Under the pieces are notes generated by a model. The model saw only the letters and a list, made by a program, of their open reading frames with translations. It was not told the DNA's origin and ran no database searches. Positions 42,243 through 44,624 of a stretch of 44,624 bases of DNA are shown here, one piece after another. The stretch's first letter is position 1. Every line of letters begins with the position of its first letter. The stretch lies in contig JAAYBD010000041.1 in the NCBI GenBank assembly GCA_012719035.1, forward strand, positions 1 through 44,624. Direction: 5' to 3'. The translations under genes were made by a program, and so were the position numbers. The stretch comes from Clostridiales bacterium (GTDB taxonomy: Bacteria; Bacillota; Clostridia; Oscillospirales; Oscillospiraceae).

Positions 42243-42270
42243 AAATTTTCGATTATTCGGAAATTTTTTT
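42243..42270 (+). terminator. Terminator after TetR gene
   Basis: AAATTTTCGA (42243-42252) pairs with TCGGAAATTT (42257-42266) around TTAT with one wobble; T-run to 42270. Confidence 0.7.
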
Positions 42271-42291
42271 ATTGAACAAAAGCGAATCCAT

Positions 42292-42305
42292 ATTCAATAT
42301 TGAAT
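42292..42305. promoter_or_regulatory. Palindrome ATTCAATATTGAAT, candidate TetR operator
   Basis: Perfect 14-base palindrome 101 bases upstream of the binding-protein gene, between the TetR terminator and the transport operon. It is flanked by two GATTATTCG copies (42251-42259 and 42311-42319). The pattern fits an operator region for the preceding TetR protein. Confidence 0.45.
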
Positions 42306-42392
42306 GTTTTGATTATTCGATTTTAAAATTTCACAATGTAAGCTTGAAGCCGCATCCAGTTTCACAAATATAAAATGAAAAGGAAAATGAAA

Positions 42393-43559
42393 ATGAAAAG
42401 AAATACCAAGCTGTTAGCGCTAATAATGAGCGCAGTATTAACCATCGCGGTTTTTGCTGGATGCTCGGCAAAGCCGGCAGAATCTGCTGCACCATCCGAT
42501 TCTGTTACTCCTTCAGCAGCGGACACCGCCTACGGGACAAGGAAAATCGTTGATAGTTATGGCAGGACCGTAGAAGTTCCTACCACAATAAACAAAATCC
42601 TTCCTTTTGGGTCTTCTAGCTTAAGACTTGTTTGCTATCTGGGCGCAGAGGATATGGTGAACTGCGTTGATGAATCACAGCAGGACCCCAAAACAATTAA
42701 TGTTGCAATTCCTTACAAACAGGTGTTTGCTGATAAGTTCGCGGATCTGCCAGTCGTGGGAAAATACAGCGGCGGTTATATTACATATAATGAGGAAATC
42801 ATTGCGGCTGCGCCTGACGTTATTATTGTAAGCTACTTTGATTTGGCGCAGATTGAAACTCTGCAGGAACAAACAGGTATCCCGGTTGTAGGAATTAAGT
42901 GTGCCAAGGGAATGTTTGCAGACGATCTGACATACTCGCTTACGCTTCTGGGCGACTTGCTTGGGAAGCAGGACAGAGCGACGGAGCTGAATAGCTATAT
43001 CAGTGAGATAAAAGAGGACTTGAACACAAGAACCAAAGATATTCCCGAGAGCGAAAAGAAGACTGTCTACTCGGGCGCAATGAGTTATTATGGTCAGCAT
43101 GGCATTCAGGGCACAATGGCCGGATATCCCCAAATTGCTGCCATTAATGCTATCAATGTCGCAGACGCCGCCGCGGATAAAGCAAGTGAAAGCGGAACAT
43201 TTGAAGCGGATATAGAAAAGATACAGGAATGGAACCCTGATATAATCTTCCTCGATCCGTTTAATATGTCGCTGGTAAATGAAGAGTATAAGCAAAATCC
43301 GGTTTTCTTTGAATTGCTTGATGCCGTCAAGAATGGTCAGATATACGCACAGGTTGCCTTTATCCGTGACGGGTTTAATGTTGAACTTGGCTTGATTGAC
43401 TGCTATTATGCGGGAATATGTGTATATCCGGAGCAATTCAGCGATGTTGATATTGCTGTAAAAGCAAAGGAAATCTTTGAAAAGTTTCTTGGTGAGGATA
43501 TCTACAGTCAGTATGCACCAGCTGGACTCGCGTTTGATAAAATTAAAATAGGCAAATAA
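42393..43559 (+). CDS. Fe-siderophore/cobalamin-type ABC transporter substrate-binding lipoprotein
   Basis: 388-residue extracytoplasmic binding protein of the class III (BtuF/FepB) fold. Signal and lipobox LTIAVFAGCSAK, lipidated at Cys24; then TRKIVDSYGRTVEVPTTINK, the usual domain start, and AAPDVIIVSYFDLAQIETLQ with EQTGIPVVGI. The C-terminal lobe has EWNPDIIFLDPFNMSLVNEE. ATG 42375 and 42387 are upstream in frame, but AAGGA at 42380-42384 favours 42393. Ligand unknown: ferric siderophore, heme, corrinoid or another metal chelate. A FecCD permease follows 25 bases later. Confidence 0.83.
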   Translation: MKRNTKLLALIMSAVLTIAVFAGCSAKPAESAAPSDSVTPSAADTAYGTRKIVDSYGRTVEVPTTINKILPFGSSSLRLVCYLGAEDMVNCVDESQQDPKTINVAIPYKQVFADKFADLPVVGKYSGGYITYNEEIIAAAPDVIIVSYFDLAQIETLQEQTGIPVVGIKCAKGMFADDLTYSLTLLGDLLGKQDRATELNSYISEIKEDLNTRTKDIPESEKKTVYSGAMSYYGQHGIQGTMAGYPQIAAINAINVADAAADKASESGTFEADIEKIQEWNPDIIFLDPFNMSLVNEEYKQNPVFFELLDAVKNGQIYAQVAFIRDGFNVELGLIDCYYAGICVYPEQFSDVDIAVKAKEIFEKFLGEDIYSQYAPAGLAFDKIKIGK

Positions 43560-43584
43560 TTGCTGTAACGATGGGAAATAAGCC

Positions 43585-44624
43585 ATGCTAAAACAAAACG
43601 ACAAAGAATACAAAAAATACATTTATAAAAAAATCGGTATTATCGTTATACTTTTCGTAATTATGATTAGCATGGCGGTTTTCTCTGTTACTAAAGGTTC
43701 GTTTAATATCGAACCCTTAGACGTATTCAAAGCGCTATTTGGGAAAGCCAGCCAGCAAATTAATATGATTGTTTTATATGTCCGACTGCCCAGAGTTGCA
43801 ATGGCTATTGTATCTGGAATTGGCCTTGCTTTATCCGGCTGCGTAATGCAAAGTGTTTTGAAGAACCCTTTGGCCTCGGCTTCTACTTTGGGTATTTCTC
43901 AGGGGGCGGCATTTGGTGCGGCTTTTGCAATCGTTTGCCTGGGAGCGGGACAAAGCACAGCTCAAATAAGCACTCAATCATCTCTTACTATCACAAATCC
44001 ATATATGACAACGGTATCAGCGTTTCTATGTTCAATGCTGACTGTTTTGATTATTATCGGTTTATCTAAATCCAGAGATAATTCGCCAAGCTCTATGGTC
44101 TTAGCCGGGGTAGCTTTGAGTGCAATGTTTGCGGGCGGAACCGCACTCATGCAGTATTTTGGTACAGATACGCAGATTGCCTCAATTGTTTTTTGGACTT
44201 TTGGCGATCTTGGACGGGTTACATGGAAAGAAATCGGTATTGTATCAATTGTTGTGCTGATAACATCTGTATACCTTCTTATGAATAGCTGGAACTACAA
44301 CGCAATCAGCGAGGGAGCGCATACTGCCAAAGGATTAGGCGTTAATGTTGAAGCGGTAAGACTGCTGGGCATGGCGGTAAGTTCGCTTTCCGTAGCAACT
44401 ATAGTTTCCTTTGTTGGAATTATTAACTTTATCGGATTAATTGCGCCCCATGCTGTTGCAGCCTTGATCGGACGAGACAATAAGTACCTAATGCCCGCTT
44501 CCGCATTAATGGGCGCTATTCTGTTGCTGCTAAGTGACGGTATTGCCCGGATGGTTTTATCCCCGGTTATTCTTCCGATTGGAGCTATAACATCTTTTAT
44601 GGGAGCGCCGCTTTTCCTGTATAT
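43585..44624 (+). CDS. FecCD-family iron-chelate/cobalamin ABC permease (3' truncated by window)
   Basis: The frame is open from ATG 43585 to the window end, about 346 residues, so the C-terminus is missing. After a basic N-terminus comes FVIMISMAVFSVTKGSFNIE. Family blocks are YVRLPRVAMAIVSGIGLALS, GCVMQSVLKNPLASASTLGI, SQGAAFGAAFAI, the SLIVL-type VLAGVALSAMF, and FVGIINFIGLIAPHAVAAL. About nine or ten membrane helices seen. The upstream frame from ATG 43571 stops immediately, so 43585 is the start. The ATPase partner is expected just beyond the window. Confidence 0.9.
   Translation, partial: MLKQNDKEYKKYIYKKIGIIVILFVIMISMAVFSVTKGSFNIEPLDVFKALFGKASQQINMIVLYVRLPRVAMAIVSGIGLALSGCVMQSVLKNPLASASTLGISQGAAFGAAFAIVCLGAGQSTAQISTQSSLTITNPYMTTVSAFLCSMLTVLIIIGLSKSRDNSPSSMVLAGVALSAMFAGGTALMQYFGTDTQIASIVFWTFGDLGRVTWKEIGIVSIVVLITSVYLLMNSWNYNAISEGAHTAKGLGVNVEAVRLLGMAVSSLSVATIVSFVGIINFIGLIAPHAVAALIGRDNKYLMPASALMGAILLLLSDGIARMVLSPVILPIGAITSFMGAPLFLY

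Noticed and set aside
42675-43622. 315-codon - strand frame over the siderophore-type binding protein
   Set aside because: Shadow of a clear lipoprotein gene with signal peptide and lipobox; the antisense product has no features.

Overview
This window reads as the chromosome of an anaerobic, endospore-forming Clostridia member, probably of the Oscillospiraceae/Ruminococcaceae type. That placement is an inference from gene content: the sporulation genes spoVAC, spmA, spmB and spoIID, a CtsR/McsA/ClpC stress operon, an AbrB-type regulator, a two-cluster ferredoxin, NAD-type malic enzyme and Firmicutes-style ribosomal operon order. No phage, insertion sequence, CRISPR array or rRNA was seen.

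Region 1 (1-12.7 kb) is the S10-spc-alpha ribosomal supercluster, all on the + strand: 'rplV-rpsC-rplP-rpmC-rpsQ-rplN-rplX-rplE-rpsN, a 359-base structured non-coding insert, rpsH-rplF-rplR-rpsE-rpmD-rplO-secY-adk-map-KOW protein-infA-rpmJ-rpsM-rpsK-rpsD-rpoA-rplQ, closed by a strong terminator at 12658-12701. Genes are tightly packed, several with start/stop overlaps. S3 carries a long Arg/Gly/Asn/Tyr tail.

Region 2 (12.7-29.2 kb) is ordinary core genome with sporulation genes: a lone spoVAC, an unknown acidic protein, murI, DUF1934-argS, spmAB, an AbrB-family regulator, a membrane protein, spoIID, malic enzyme, a hotdog thioesterase, the ctsR-mcsA-clpC operon (mcsB is absent and McsA lacks its second zinc finger), a small ferredoxin, a tRNA methyltransferase-rsmI pair, and superoxide dismutase.

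Region 3 (29.1-44.6 kb) is dominated by metal handling. A copper operon copA-csoR-copZ (- strand) has CsoR-type operators inside its promoter. After tRNA-Leu(CAA) and a gene-poor stretch comes a LysR regulator and a NikBCDEA-like nickel/metallophore ABC transporter ending in a SAM methyltransferase. Next are a second SAM methyltransferase divergent from an HxlR regulator with a C-terminal Cys cluster, a TetR regulator, and an Fe-siderophore/cobalamin-type binding lipoprotein with a FecCD permease cut by the window end. The three regulator genes (LysR, HxlR, TetR) share an upstream box, ATCCCC-N4-GGGGCTT, whose end merges into a -35 element. This shared box plus the paired transporter/methyltransferase arrangement is the best candidate for an undescribed metal- or chelate-responsive system here.
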